Below are positions 12,601 to 23,083 of a stretch of 64,000 nt of DNA, one piece after another. The translations under genes were made by a program, and so were the position numbers. Positions within the stretch are counted from its first letter, which is position 1, and each line of letters begins with the position of its first letter. Location of the stretch: positions 1,922,001 to 1,986,000 of the forward strand of contig JANFOG010000002.1 of assembly GCA_024336345.1 (NCBI GenBank), given 5' to 3'. A model generated the notes under the pieces. The model had not been told where the DNA came from. It saw nothing but the letters and a program-made list of their open reading frames with translations, and did not search any database. The stretch is from Mariannaea sp. PMI_226 (Eukaryota > Ascomycota > Sordariomycetes > Hypocreales > Nectriaceae).

Positions 12601-14824
12601 GCAGAACAAGTCCAGCAAGTTTGTGGGTTACGCTACTATTGTACAGAAGTGCTCGGGAAAGGATGCACAATATGTATGCAATTCATGTGTGCCTACCCAC
12701 CTTGCCTATGTAAGGTACCTACTCTCACATCCAAATGCTCTTTGTACGAGGGGAACCAGATCGAGATCATACGCTCCACCACGCCGAAGAGAGAAAGCTG
12801 ACAGAGCATCGCACGAAGTCGAAACTCGGCGAAAGGGTGGGCTTTGGTTCACCGTTCAAAATGCCCGATAGATGGCATCCATCATACTCTCATTCTTCCT
12901 ATCTGAAACAGAAAACTAACTCATCCCCCCCCAAGGTTACAAGTTAATTACCCCTGGGTCTTCAATTCGTTCAAACATCATACCATGATTCGGAAACAGA
13001 TGACAAGAGACTTAGTCATATGACATAGTTGCTATGTGCGGAGTACAGACTTTAGAGTAGGTGGTTAGTTAACTACCTTGAGACGAATCATCATCAGAGC
13101 AATGAGGAGAAAGAGGGAGAGTGTGTGTGGGAAAAGAGAAAAAGAAAAAAAAAAAAAGCAAAGAAAAATCATCAAAATTAGAATTGTAAGTCGGCAGACC
13201 ACACAGGCAGAGAGACATATGACCCGATCAACTCGTGGATTCCCCACGGGTCCGGCATCCAATCGGGCAGAACTGCGTCGGGATCGCCTATGATGGCGTC
13301 TTCAAGATGTACAGTACGTAGGTATATTGGCGCCCATTTATCGTCGCTTGACCGGGGCTAAGCCTCTTCAGCGAGCGGTTTTGGCTGGCTGATGGATGCA
13401 TTAACGGCATCAATGATCCCTGTTCCCTAGCGCCAAAAGCACCCCAAGCTAGGAGCATGGGTCCTGACGAGTGATGCATCTGCTTGCTCTACATAACTAC
13501 CAAGGTCGGTAGGTATGTAAAGTATGTATGGTGCTGTGAGTGTACCATCCACATGCCATGCACACCTTGACACTGTACTGAACGCCAGTCGCTGTGTGCA
13601 CACATACCACGCACACAGTAGGAACACGCCCACGCCCACGCACGCATTTCATTCTGTGAAATCTACTGCATCATCCATGATCCCGCATCCCGCATCCCTC
13701 CCGCATCTCCCATTCCGTGACTCCAGCACCATACCTCCAAGCACATGCATCACATCCCCTTCCAATAAGAGTGAGAGCCGTAGGGCGCAGGGTGAACAGA
13801 GGGAGGAGGGAAAAACCGTCTTACATCTCTCCCTTCTCTTTGGTCAAATCGGCCCATTCTGTCCATGTCCGAAACCCTCTTGTGAGCGCCGTCCCCGCCC
13901 CCAGCAGGCGTTTCTGGCACTATTGGACTCTGCATACGCTGGAAAGGTTGTCACCAATCCCAATTAACCTGGTATTGCAGACCAGGAAGATAGCGATCTA
14001 TTTCCACTTAGGTACCTGCTTCAACTCACCCCGCGCTTCGTACACGCCCGAAAGGGGTTTCTTTTCTCGCTTCCCATCTCGTGAGGACTTTCGTGCTTGA
14101 CTGAAATCCGATTTTCATTGTAAATGGCAAATGACACGCTTCACGTCTTGCTTGGACACACGCGATCCCTGCGGCCATATCCCCCGCCGTGCTCGAAAGA
14201 AAGAAACCTGGAAGAGAACAGGATGCTGTAGCCAGTGAACAAGAAGCCCACTCACACACTCTCACACACTCGACCAACTTCCCTCTCCTTTGAGACTCTT
14301 CAGGGCCCTTTTCACGCTCCTTTGGGGCCACACACGCCCCCTTGTCTTCTTCACTCGTGTCAGCCCAGACGCTTCGCATCCAATCCCTGGCGCGCGACCA
14401 TCCACCTCTCCCTGCGCACCTCTTAGCCCCACCCGGCCTCGCCCTCCTCCTTCACCCAAGCTGAGCCAAATGTTCATAGTCGACGTCGTTGGTCTCGGGC
14501 GTTGGCCCCAGCTGTGGGCCTAGGCTTTGAATCACTTCATTCAAATCGAAGACCCAGGCAGTACGTAGTCATTACGGAAGCCCGTTTTCTCCAATTCATT
14601 CTCCATAATTCCTTTTTTTTTTCCCTACCCGTTTTCATCTGAAGAAATAAAAAGGAAGAAATAAATCACAAGGAGAAAAAAAGGGACATACATACAAAAA
14701 TATGAATAGCAAAAGAAGACACCTAACAGTATAAGACTATGATGAAGAACAGCGAAACGAGGACCAGAAGAAAAGCGACAAAATGTGACGTCTTGATTGG
14801 CTCCACTACAGAAACAGTTACCCA

Positions 14825-14920
14825 CTTACCCAAGGTACCTTTACCTCCGTACCTTAGGCAGGTAGGTAAGTAAAGCAGGTACCTCAGGTAAGGTCGGGTG
14901 TTAGATGTGCTTAGGTACCC
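14825..14920. repeat. GGTACC/TAGG/TACC short-period repeat cluster
   Basis: Dense interspersion of AGGTACC, GGTAGGTAAG and TTAGGTACC units on both strands, about 1 kb upstream of the forkhead start. It resembles clusters at 806-828, 26258-26304, 37627-37650 and 37970-38020. Confidence 0.75.
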
Positions 14921-14960
14921 ACTTTAGCCCTTCAGTGCTCAACTGCCCTGAACTCAGTTG

Positions 14961-14996
14961 GTGCTCGGTGCTCAGTGCTCAGTGCTCAAGTGCTCG
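14961..14996. repeat. GTGCTC(A/G) tandem repeat
   Basis: Four to five imperfect copies of a 7-mer (GTGCTCA/GTGCTCG) in tandem, directly downstream of the preceding repeat cluster. Confidence 0.8.
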
Positions 14997-15615
14997 GGAA
15001 GGTACTCACTTATGTATAAGGTACCAGTCACCGCCGCCTGTGTCGACCGCCCACTTTTTTTTGTCCTCACCTTAACCTTGTTCCACCCACACTCTCACTC
15101 TCCTTCTTCCCTCTCTCATCCACATCCACATCCACCCATTCATTCATCCATTCACCCATCCCGTCCATCTCGCAGAGGTACCGCTACTTCGTACCATCCC
15201 CTCCCTTCTCGAGTTACACTCCTTCTTCAACCCTGGCTCTCCCCCTCTCCTCTATCACTTCGACTCTCTCTTCTCTCTCTCTTTCTCTCCTTCAATATTG
15301 CACATCCCCACGCGTGCCTCTCTGTTCTTCCTTTCGCTCCCTCTCTTGTCATCGCGAATCAATCTTCCCTTTCTTATTTCTTCTTGGCCCTTGTCGCCCT
15401 CTCGCACTGCCGTGACCGCTTGCTACACGCTCTCGCCGACGCGTTTTTCTCTGCCTGAGCCGCTTACTGCACGCCCGAACTCATTAAACAACCCTCCTAC
15501 AAGCTTGATAGCCCCAGCGCCAATCCAGGACCTATTGAAACGCCTTCTCAACAAGTCACGACAGCCCTGTCAAGCCGGCCCCACTGGTCATTACCAGATT
15601 ACTTGCTCCATCCAG

Positions 15616-15679
15616 GTAGGTTTGGCTTTTTTTTGGCCTTTTGGCCTTTTGGCCTTTTTTCTCTCTTCTTCGCTCCCAG
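15616..15679 (+). other. Candidate 5' UTR intron of the forkhead gene
   Basis: A good donor (CAG|GTAGGT at 15616) is followed 64 nt later by a pyrimidine-rich acceptor (CTTCGCTCCCAG at 15679). The interior holds a triplicated TTTTGGCC unit (about 15631-15654). There is no clear CTRAC branch site, so splicing is only possible. Removing it would not remove the upstream ATG at 15687. Confidence 0.35.
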
Positions 15680-15686
15680 GCCTGTC

Positions 15687-15956
15687 ATGCGCTCTCGTTC
15701 CATCCTATCATCCTGTGCCGATGCCCACCCGATCGCTCCCGTTCATTCAAGACAGACCTTATCTGGCTTGCTCCCCCCACCCCTTGAAGCCTTGCTGACT
15801 GTGACTCCTTCCGAAAAGCAAACCGCTCAAGTCCAGCGACAGTTCTTGGTCTTATCCACGCGATTCAGACGACTTTGTCCACGACAAGCTGGCCATCATG
15901 GCCAAGAATACGCGTTTCCCGGCCGCAAACGAGGCCTTCGACATTTTCCCAGATAA
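15687..15956 (+). other. Upstream ORF overlapping the forkhead start codon
   Basis: An ATG at 15687 opens an 89-codon frame that runs past the main start (15898) and ends at 15954-15956 in another frame. A second small upstream ORF begins at 15719 and stops near 15798. Both lie in the presumed leader. An overlapping upstream ORF normally lowers translation of the main frame, which would fit tight control of a cell-cycle regulator, but whether the ATG lies inside the transcript is not known. Its context (tgtcATGC) is weak, allowing leaky scanning. Confidence 0.4.
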
Positions 15957-18159
15957 CGCCAACAACTTTCTCGAAAATACCGCCCCCATGCCCTCTCACG
16001 CACCTATGCCATCTGTCACAAAGCCAAATCGGAGGCCCCTAGCGAGCTCGACCTCCAACATTTCTTTCAATCCTCCCGTCGTACCTGCTCAAGCGTACTC
16101 TCCTTTCAAAAATCGACCTATGTCATCACCTCAGATCTCCCTGAACTCGGCTCATGGAAACAAACTGGGCATGGTACCGATGGCGCCTCCGATGGGCAAA
16201 GGCCATAACACCACCGACTCGATGCAGAAGAGGCCCTTCCTCTCCAAGTTTAAGACGGGCTCCCAGAGACACTCAATGGATGCATCCTTCGTCTACGGAA
16301 AGGAAAATGTTCACCCTCAAATCTTTCCAGCTCCCGCCGCGATGCATTTCAGCAGCGAGGAATATAACTACAAGCCCAACGGCAAACGAGGCCTTATGGA
16401 CGCAGCCCCAATTAAAGACTCCAGACCTAGCAACAAGAAGATGAAGTTCGAGCCCACGACAATCCCACACCCTGATTCATATCCTCCTATTGTCGACGAT
16501 GGCACCAAGCCTCCTCACAGCTACGCCCAGTTGATTGGAATGGCCATCCTCAGATCTGCCAACCAGCGCCTAACCCTCGCTCAAATTTACAAGTGGATCA
16601 GCGACCACTACTCCTTTTATAGTCCCACCGATGCCGGCTGGCAAAATAGCATTCGACATAATCTCAGCCTTCACAAGAACTTCATCAAGATTGAGCGACC
16701 CAAGGACGATCCCGGCAAGGGCAACTACTGGGGTATTGAACCTGGCACTGAGTCGCAGTTTTTGAAAGAGAAGCCTATTCGCAAAGCAGCGTCCACTGGC
16801 GAAAACCTGCCCGTCATGTCCACACGACTGGAACCGTCAAAGGCCGCTCCTCCTATGCAAGAACCCACGCTTCCTCCTCCAATTCCTACTATGAACCAGG
16901 CATACCTTCCACCCCTTCCTACTTCACAAGCTACCATGTCCATGCCCATAGAGCTCTCGTCTGACGCCACCATTCTTGTATCTGATAATGTTGGACCCGA
17001 AGATGCTGCGGAGAAGGGTGGAGATAATGAACTTGGTCTGGACTTTCCATGTTCGCCTCTCCCTGCTGGCTTGCATTCCTCGCCTCCAGTTTCTCGCCAT
17101 CCTGCCCGTACCAACACCCCTCCTATTGATTCCTCCATCGCCAGATCTCATAAACGCAAGCTTGCCTCTATGGATGACAGTGGCTATATCTCCTCCTTGG
17201 AGTCATCTGCTATGCGACCAAGTGGGAAGAACTTCCTGCTGACATCTGAGGCCGATCGACCGCGCCTCAAGACCGGGCGCGCGGAGGAAGAAATTGCTCG
17301 CTTACGTGGATCATCTCCCTTCAACAGCCCCACAAAGAATCGATCGTATTCTGTCTTGCCTCCGGTTTCTTCTTCCCCCCTGCGCCAGGCCGACAACCAG
17401 ATGCTACCTCCCTTAACACCAATCGTGAAGATGAAGCCCCCTGCTCGCCCACCCCCCTCTGTATCCCCGAACACCAACCTTCGTATGCATCGCGATAAGG
17501 TCCGTCACATGCTCCAGTCCCCTCTTCGGCGTGTTACTGGCATCGCCGATGATGCGGTGCCATATAGCCCAGCCTTCCAACTCGATGACTCGATATACAA
17601 CTTCGACAGCGAAGGCATTGTTAACGGCGAATTTGATATTTGGCAAGACTTGACGGGCATGGATGAGAATGTTTTTGCAACTACAGGTGCCACTGACACT
17701 GGCTCGCCCGTCAAGCGGTCAGCAAAGAAGGGCCGCTTGGATAGGGCTGCCTCCACTTCAGCTCTCACTGAAATGACCAGCTCAGCTACGAAGAAGGCTA
17801 TTTCATCAGCCCCATTGCTGAAGGCCCCCGATACCCCAATGGCATTCCTCGGATCTCCCAGCAAGGTACTTGAGGGTCTCGAGTCTCCATCAAAGTTGTT
17901 TTCTGAATCACCTATCCGAAATCAGTCTCCTTCCAAATTCTCCAATCTTTTGGATCTTCCCACCGAGAATGACTGGCCAGGGTTTACCATGGATTCTGCT
18001 GACTTCAACGCACACAACACTGCGGACGTCGGCGACTTTTCAGGTTTCGATATTCTTCAGGGGTTTGAGAAGATAGGATCTGGGTCGCAAAACAACAAGC
18101 CCTCCAAAGGCAATAATAACAAGCCTGGCCTTGGCCGAAGCTATTCTACCGCTTTCTAA
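15898..18159 (+). CDS. Forkhead transcription factor, HCM1/Sep1-like
   Basis: Uninterrupted 753-codon frame with a strong start context (catcATGGCC). One forkhead (winged-helix) domain lies at about residues 203-285: the opening KPPHSYAQLI, recognition helix WQNSIRHNLSLHKNF near 248-262 and the closing GKGNYWGIEPG are all present. There is no FHA domain, which points to the HCM1/Sep1 group rather than Fkh1/Fkh2 types. In yeasts this group activates S-phase, spindle and septation genes. The rest is low-complexity with many Ser-Pro and Thr-Pro sites (for example SPLRR, LLKAPDTP, ESPSKLF), fitting cyclin-dependent kinase control, and basic patches (NKKMKF, SHKRKL). The first 200 residues carry KEN-like text (YGKENV, about residue 137), a possible APC/C degron. 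The family call is firm; the exact orthologue is inferred. Confidence 0.93.
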   Translation: MAKNTRFPAANEAFDIFPDNANNFLENTAPMPSHAPMPSVTKPNRRPLASSTSNISFNPPVVPAQAYSPFKNRPMSSPQISLNSAHGNKLGMVPMAPPMGKGHNTTDSMQKRPFLSKFKTGSQRHSMDASFVYGKENVHPQIFPAPAAMHFSSEEYNYKPNGKRGLMDAAPIKDSRPSNKKMKFEPTTIPHPDSYPPIVDDGTKPPHSYAQLIGMAILRSANQRLTLAQIYKWISDHYSFYSPTDAGWQNSIRHNLSLHKNFIKIERPKDDPGKGNYWGIEPGTESQFLKEKPIRKAASTGENLPVMSTRLEPSKAAPPMQEPTLPPPIPTMNQAYLPPLPTSQATMSMPIELSSDATILVSDNVGPEDAAEKGGDNELGLDFPCSPLPAGLHSSPPVSRHPARTNTPPIDSSIARSHKRKLASMDDSGYISSLESSAMRPSGKNFLLTSEADRPRLKTGRAEEEIARLRGSSPFNSPTKNRSYSVLPPVSSSPLRQADNQMLPPLTPIVKMKPPARPPPSVSPNTNLRMHRDKVRHMLQSPLRRVTGIADDAVPYSPAFQLDDSIYNFDSEGIVNGEFDIWQDLTGMDENVFATTGATDTGSPVKRSAKKGRLDRAASTSALTEMTSSATKKAISSAPLLKAPDTPMAFLGSPSKVLEGLESPSKLFSESPIRNQSPSKFSNLLDLPTENDWPGFTMDSADFNAHNTADVGDFSGFDILQGFEKIGSGSQNNKPSKGNNNKPGLGRSYSTAF

Positions 18160-19412
18160 GCAAGGAGATGGTAGAGAATTACGAACAAAACATAATTATG
18201 AATGTTAATGAGTTGACGAAAATCCCAAAACAACAACTTACTTATCAAAAAAGTATTTCCATGTCCTTGTGCCAGAGTGGCACAAACTAGATATGGGCGT
18301 TTTGTCCACTTTTGGACTAGAAACAAGAGGCTCGTTTTGGCTGTACCCTCGAGATAGCTTCGCGGCTGGTTATTAACGATAATCACGAATTCGAGCGCAT
18401 CGCGCTTGCAAGGCTCGGTTTACTGGATTGGGTTTTTTTTTCTTTTCTTCTTTTCGAGTATCCGTTTGAGGCGCACAATCCCTAGCTTTCCTAAATGTTT
18501 TTTCCATGGTCGCCAGTCGCTTTTGTATGCCTGGCTGTATGGAGTTTGGATTCTTTGCGGGCAAGAAAGGGTTTCAGTCTGAGCGTGTTTTGTCTTGTCC
18601 TGTATGAGATAGTCCCTGGTTGGCAAAGGCCCCAGTGGACAGGCTATCATTCCATCTCCTTTTTCTTATTTGTTTTTTTTTTTGGCTGTCTGGGAGGGGG
18701 ATTTTATGGTGTTTTCCTCATTCTGTCATTACAGCGTATATTATTACTAGGCACCAGCCAGTCTTTCCTGTACGTCCTGGCTGTAGGGTCTAGATATCGA
18801 ATCTTTAGTTAGTTGAATCCCATAAAAGCAACCGCTTAAGGGGAGAGAGCAATACACAAGCATCCACCCCAGATCTTGAACATCATAGCCTCCAAGTCGC
18901 ATAACCTACTTCATGTCTGAATTGTGCTGAGACAACCAACTCTCCGACATCACTTGTCTACCCAGCTTGACTGGTTTACTCGTCAGGACGGCGGTAGCTC
19001 CGTTCAAGAGAAATCAGCTCTCTCCCTCCTAGGAGAGGGTGGCGGCGGATTCGGCCTTGCAAAATTATGGGTTCAAATTATATTGATTCGGTCGTGTAAC
19101 TGGGTATCTATTACTGCCGATAAAAACGACCCTCGCCTTTTACTCCGTCCAGCCCTACAGAACGCCTATAACTTTATACATACATACATATATCAATTAA
19201 ATTCATGCCCCGAAAAGAAGCAAGGGTTGTACTCGAACAGCTCCCGAGTACGCACGAGTGCTCCCATCCTTTCCCAAACCCGTCAGTTTACCTCCTCGAG
19301 TACTCGCACTGGTTCAGCAAATCGAGTCGTATTCTAGCGAGTGTAACACAACACAGAAGCAAACAACCTATGTTGTGTGATACCAGCTTTCGAGTCCCTC
19401 CCACAACTGCCC
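18160..19412. other. Convergent 3' interval between the forkhead gene and ATG101
   Basis: The two genes face each other across about 1.25 kb. The DNA is T-rich on the + strand after 18420 and carries no convincing open frame. It probably holds both 3' UTRs and polyadenylation regions. Nothing else was recognised. Confidence 0.5.
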
Positions 19413-20515
19413 CTAGTAGATTCGCATTCGGGTAGCCCAGCTAGTTTCCTTTTGGTCGTCGAGGTTGATCTTGTAGGGGAAAGGGTTGGCGCCTTGCGTT
19501 GTGATGGGAGGGATGTGGTCTTTGTGATTATTGGCGAAAGTAACAACCTTCATGGCAGTGGCATGCAGAGTTTGCTCCATGGCGCTTCGAACTTTGGCTC
19601 GCTCTATAAAAAAAATTATTAAAATAAAAAATAAAAAAAAGTGAGAAAGTGAGAAAGTGAGAAAAACATGTTGGCGATAGATTCAGGCAATGTGAGATGG
19701 TATCAAGACGGTTTGTTCTGCTGCAGTGTCGGAATACGGCGTATCCCGCCTCAATTGGGTTATACAGACATAGTGTTTGAAGACAGAGTGATGATCAAAA
19801 ACAACAAAATAAAACATACCGCTTTCTGTTCTGGGTTCGGCGACAGTAACTTTGATGGTCCAGCACTCCCAGCAAACCTCCTCGTCGCCGCGGGACAGCC
19901 AGGCCTTACGTCGGCGCTTCTCAAAAAACTGGACAACGAGCTGGCCGCGACCACCGCCGGGCGTGCCTGTGCTCGCAGAGGCAGCAGTGGTAGTAGTGCC
20001 GCCGGCACCTGCGGACACGGTATTGCCGCTGGAGGATCGCTGGGCGTCGAGTTGTCGCTCGAGGGCAGCGACGCGCTGCTCGATCATGGTTTCAAGCTCA
20101 TCGTCATCAACATAGGGGAGGGTGAGGTCGAGAACTTCCCGGGTCTGCGGGGTGAGAGGTGGGAAAAAGCGATGGAAGAAGATTGTGTGGAGGATTCCTG
20201 TCAGTTACGCATTAGTAAGACGGTATCACAAATGGTCATGTCTTTTTTTGTCAATTTTTATTCTTATGTCTGTGAATAGTGGTTGTGCTTGTGTTTGTGT
20301 TTGTAGATATCGTAGTTGAGAGAGAGAGAGAGAGAGAGAGCCCGTCCCCCCGTTACCACCTCCCCTTCTGCGTGATATCCCATAGGTTGAGAGAGGCTCT
20401 ACTCGCGGGGTCGCGGGGTGAGATGGGGACTAAACGGACCTTTGACGATCTCGCGGACGGAGCGCGGATCCGCAAAGACGTCGAGGATGAACTCTGGGGG
20501 TTCTTGCTGGTCCAT
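19413..20515 (-). CDS. ATG101: ATG101, autophagy-initiation HORMA protein
   Basis: Three minus-strand exons: 20515-20440, 20197-19820 and 19603-19413, giving 214 aa (human ATG101 is 218). Joining them restores the continuous family pattern: DVFADPRSVREIVKG then ILHTIFFHRFFPPLTP, DLTLPYVDDDEL, a Ser/Thr/Gly-rich loop, LVVQFFEKRRRKAW, the WF-finger region CWECWTIKVTV (about 134-144), and a C-terminal exon with HIPPITTQGANPFPYKI. Atg101 binds the Atg13 HORMA domain and stabilises the Atg1/ULK complex; it is found in fission yeast and filamentous fungi but not in S. cerevisiae. The start at 20515 (MDQQEPPEF) matches fungal relatives; an in-frame ATG at 20560 would add 15 residues. The introns are long for this window (242 and 216 nt), and each carries a short tandem repeat. 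A gene finder relying on long ORFs would miss it. Confidence 0.93.
19641..19665. repeat. GTGAGAAA tandem repeat in ATG101 intron 2
   Basis: Three copies of GTGAGAAA beside an A/T-rich tract, inside intron 2 of ATG101 and close to its acceptor. Read on the transcript strand this is a TTTCTCAC pyrimidine-rich repeat. Confidence 0.8.
20319..20340. repeat. (GA)n microsatellite in ATG101 intron 1
   Basis: Eleven GA units on the + strand, which is (TC)n on the transcript strand, in the middle of ATG101 intron 1. Confidence 0.85.
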
Positions 20516-21531
20516 GGTTCTCGACGGGTCTTGTATGCGAGTCTGCGCAGCCGCGATCATTGTGAGAGGGATGTTGCGAAAGAGAAAAAGAAGCTGTTCC
20601 CAAGGGCGATGTCTCTTTCTCCCTCTCTCTCTCTCTCGCTTTGTGGGGGGGGGAAGGGAGAAAAGAGAGTGTGGCTGCAACCAAAAACACTCACCAACGT
20701 CACTATTTTTTTCTTAGCGTTCCTGAACCTTGCCTATGAGCTGAGCTGACGCATCTTTTTTTTTCTTTCTTTTTTTTTGAGGAGGGGCAGCTCAAATCAT
20801 GTGTGGCTCGGTCGGGTGACTTTTGACTTGAGCCACAGCCACATGATATGCAAGTCGAGCTTGGAAGTTACACACAGAGGAAGTGTGCTACAGGCAGGGC
20901 AGGCAGGGCAGGCAGACAAGCAGACATTTATACTCACCCGACGGCTCAATTTTAGACTACAAGTTGTTGATTGGGGTAGTCTTGGTCGATAGAAGGGTGG
21001 AGAGGAGGCAGAAAGCTTTCATGCTGAATGATATATTGCCCAACAACTAACATGCTCAGCACGGTAATGTAGTATTGTCATGCATAACTCCAAGGCCGCT
21101 GAGGCAGACGGGCCATCTGGCATTTCGATGCACCTCTGATCCGATAGTATCCGGTTCTAAACTATGACGTTTGTCAACAACATGACCATGTAAACAATCG
21201 AAGGAAATATTTGTAAAGTTTAACAACCTAAAAGTTAGCAACGTGCGGTTCCGGCACGGAGAATTGCTGCATTATGTGAGGATATAATGATCCTGTAGTG
21301 ATTGTACTTCACCAACAATGTCATATACCATATGTTAGCGTCTGGCCAAAAGAAATAAAATTAAGTACGATAATCTGTACAAGATAATTCAATACGGTGA
21401 AAGGGGTGGGTGGCTAATGAATTGACAAATCGAGATGGTTCCCTGGGTCGAGGTCGACATGACATGTAGACAAATAATCTTTCCAGTGTCCAGTGATAGG
21501 AAAGTGACCATCTCCTGAACTGATTTGAGGC

Positions 21532-21539
21532 TCACGTGA
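21532..21539. promoter_or_regulatory. TCACGTGA palindrome (E-box/Cbf1-type)
   Basis: Perfect 8-base palindrome with a CACGTG core between ATG101 and PEX3, about 1.0 kb upstream of ATG101 and 1.5 kb upstream of PEX3. A second CACGTG core lies about 38 bases away. Binding by a bHLH protein is inferred from the motif only. Confidence 0.4.
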
Positions 21540-22368
21540 GATGAAGCGGTGACAATACGTGAACATACCACGTGTGGTCTGTATGTAGGATGGCCTTGGA
21601 CCTAAAGTCTTGCGATACTTTGCGTCTTCGGAACAAGCTGCAAGGCGTGTTCAATGCACGGGTTTGTTCTTCGTGGAATAACTGACTACACACTACCTTC
21701 CTTAGCTTACCTTACCTTAAATTCCTTGAGTTACATTACTGCGGTGAGCAGCAAATGCCGTCACATGTTCAATTCCGATGCCGGCATATTGCACGAACAG
21801 GGGTTTATTCCAGACCTTGGGAAGAGGGTTAGGGTGCACCCCAACCACCAAGGCACAGTAACAGTAGCCCTGAGATCTAGTGAAAATGCATGAACAAAAA
21901 ATTGTAACTCTATGAACTAGAAATACATATTGGTATGGAAGTCCAGATTAGAGCTGCACAGAGTGAAAGAAGAACCGAGGCTGGTTGGTAGTTTGGTTAG
22001 GTGAAATACACAGAAGAGCAGGGTGAACAGGTAGGTGTACTAAAAGTTAGGGGGCATATAGGTTCTAAGTATAAGTTGTCCCAAGGACCCATGACCCAAG
22101 ACGTAAGACATCTAGGTAGGTACCTGCCTCTGAAATTACTTTACTTATAGGACCCGACGGCATATGCTCCGTACCCGAGGCAGTAGATGGGTAGCTAGGT
22201 ACCTTACTGTATTGAAGTCACAAGAAGACAAGCAGCACTTGAGCACCTCCTCTCAAGGACCAGTCAAGTCTGCCTTGGTACTTCCACAGAACCACTATAC
22301 CTAGGTGCAGACAGTAGATGCCGTATCCAGACAAAGGTAGAAGACGGAGCATTGATTTGGCACAGTCA

Positions 22369-22434
22369 GGCAAGGAAGCAGGCAAGGAAGCAGGCAAGCA
22401 GGCAAGCGAGTAAGCAAGCAAGCAAGCAAGCAAG
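22369..22434. repeat. AAGCAGGC / AAGC tandem repeat
   Basis: Imperfect tandem array that begins as AGGCAAGGAAGC units and ends as a clean (AAGC)n run. Intergenic, upstream of PEX3. Confidence 0.85.
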
Positions 22435-23083
22435 GTACATAGTGGTTGGATAGGTACCTCTTGGCCGGGACCTAAGGTACGTAGCCGCGCGACCAAGCTA
22501 CGGGTAGATACGCCGTACTGGTCTTAGTAGTCTCCATCCATCCCTCCACGATCCATCACGCTTGCATTTTCTGGGGCCGAGGTTCGGATACGGGATGCAC
22601 GCTCGCTGCTGCTTGCTGCTTGCTGTTGGGTCACTGGCTGCTGGCCGCTGGTCGCTGGTCGCTGGCTCCTGCGAAACCACCTTCGCGTCTCCCAAAAACT
22701 AAACCCACACAGCGCTACTCCGGACCTACCTACCTACTTGACATCAACCTACCTACACAGTTGCCAAACTCAACCGCTTCATTCCCCTCCTTTGCAACGT
22801 CCTGATTTTCATACGGCCTCTCGCTGCTCACGCCCCTTAACAAGGGTCCAGCACCTTTTCAGCGTCTAATCGAATCAACCTCCATCCTATCCCATCAGAT
22901 CACATCAACATCCCATCTTCCAACTTCTGTCCCTTCCGCATCTTTCGCATCGCATAGCGTCCTCCTCCCGCGCCACTCGTCCAAATTCCACGACTTGCTC
23001 CCAGCTCCTGACTCAAGGCATCCTACAACTCCTCCCATGCGCAGTTAATCCAACTCCGAAATTACCCCATCTCCATATCAGTC

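Larger units (their letters stand above)
6163..15897. other. Long gene-free region between PAN1 and the forkhead gene
   Basis: About 9.7 kb with no open frame that looks like protein and no set of exons I could join. It contains many low-complexity elements: an 18-base G tract (6738-6755), GA (8014-8039), GAAA (9617-9653), ACGAA (9045-9068), a CAGG/CAGA run near 10096-10128, GGTACC/TAGG clusters (14825-14920), a GTGCTC tandem (14961-14996) and CT-rich DNA from about 15060 to 15300. Exact TACTCCGTA/TACGGAGTA 9-mers lie at 10443-10451 and 11066-11074. The last kilobase is probably the promoter and leader of the forkhead gene. A non-coding RNA cannot be excluded. Confidence 0.5.
20516..23083. 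other. Divergent interval between ATG101 and PEX3
   Basis: About 2.6 kb serving as upstream region for both genes. It contains a TCACGTGA palindrome (21532-21539) and a nearby CCACGTGT, both bHLH/Cbf1-type cores; a long AAGC/AGGC repeat (22369-22434); and GGTACC/TAGG units (about 22108-22206). Pyrimidine-rich leader sequence runs from about 22790 to the PEX3 start. No coding frame was recognised. Confidence 0.5.

Noticed and set aside
13524..13967. 147-codon + strand open frame
   Set aside because: His/Ser/Pro/Thr-rich product of CA-rich DNA; no natural codon pattern and no start context.
22369..22434. Possible CRISPR-like array
   Set aside because: It is a simple AAGC/AGGC microsatellite with no unique spacers, in a eukaryotic genome.
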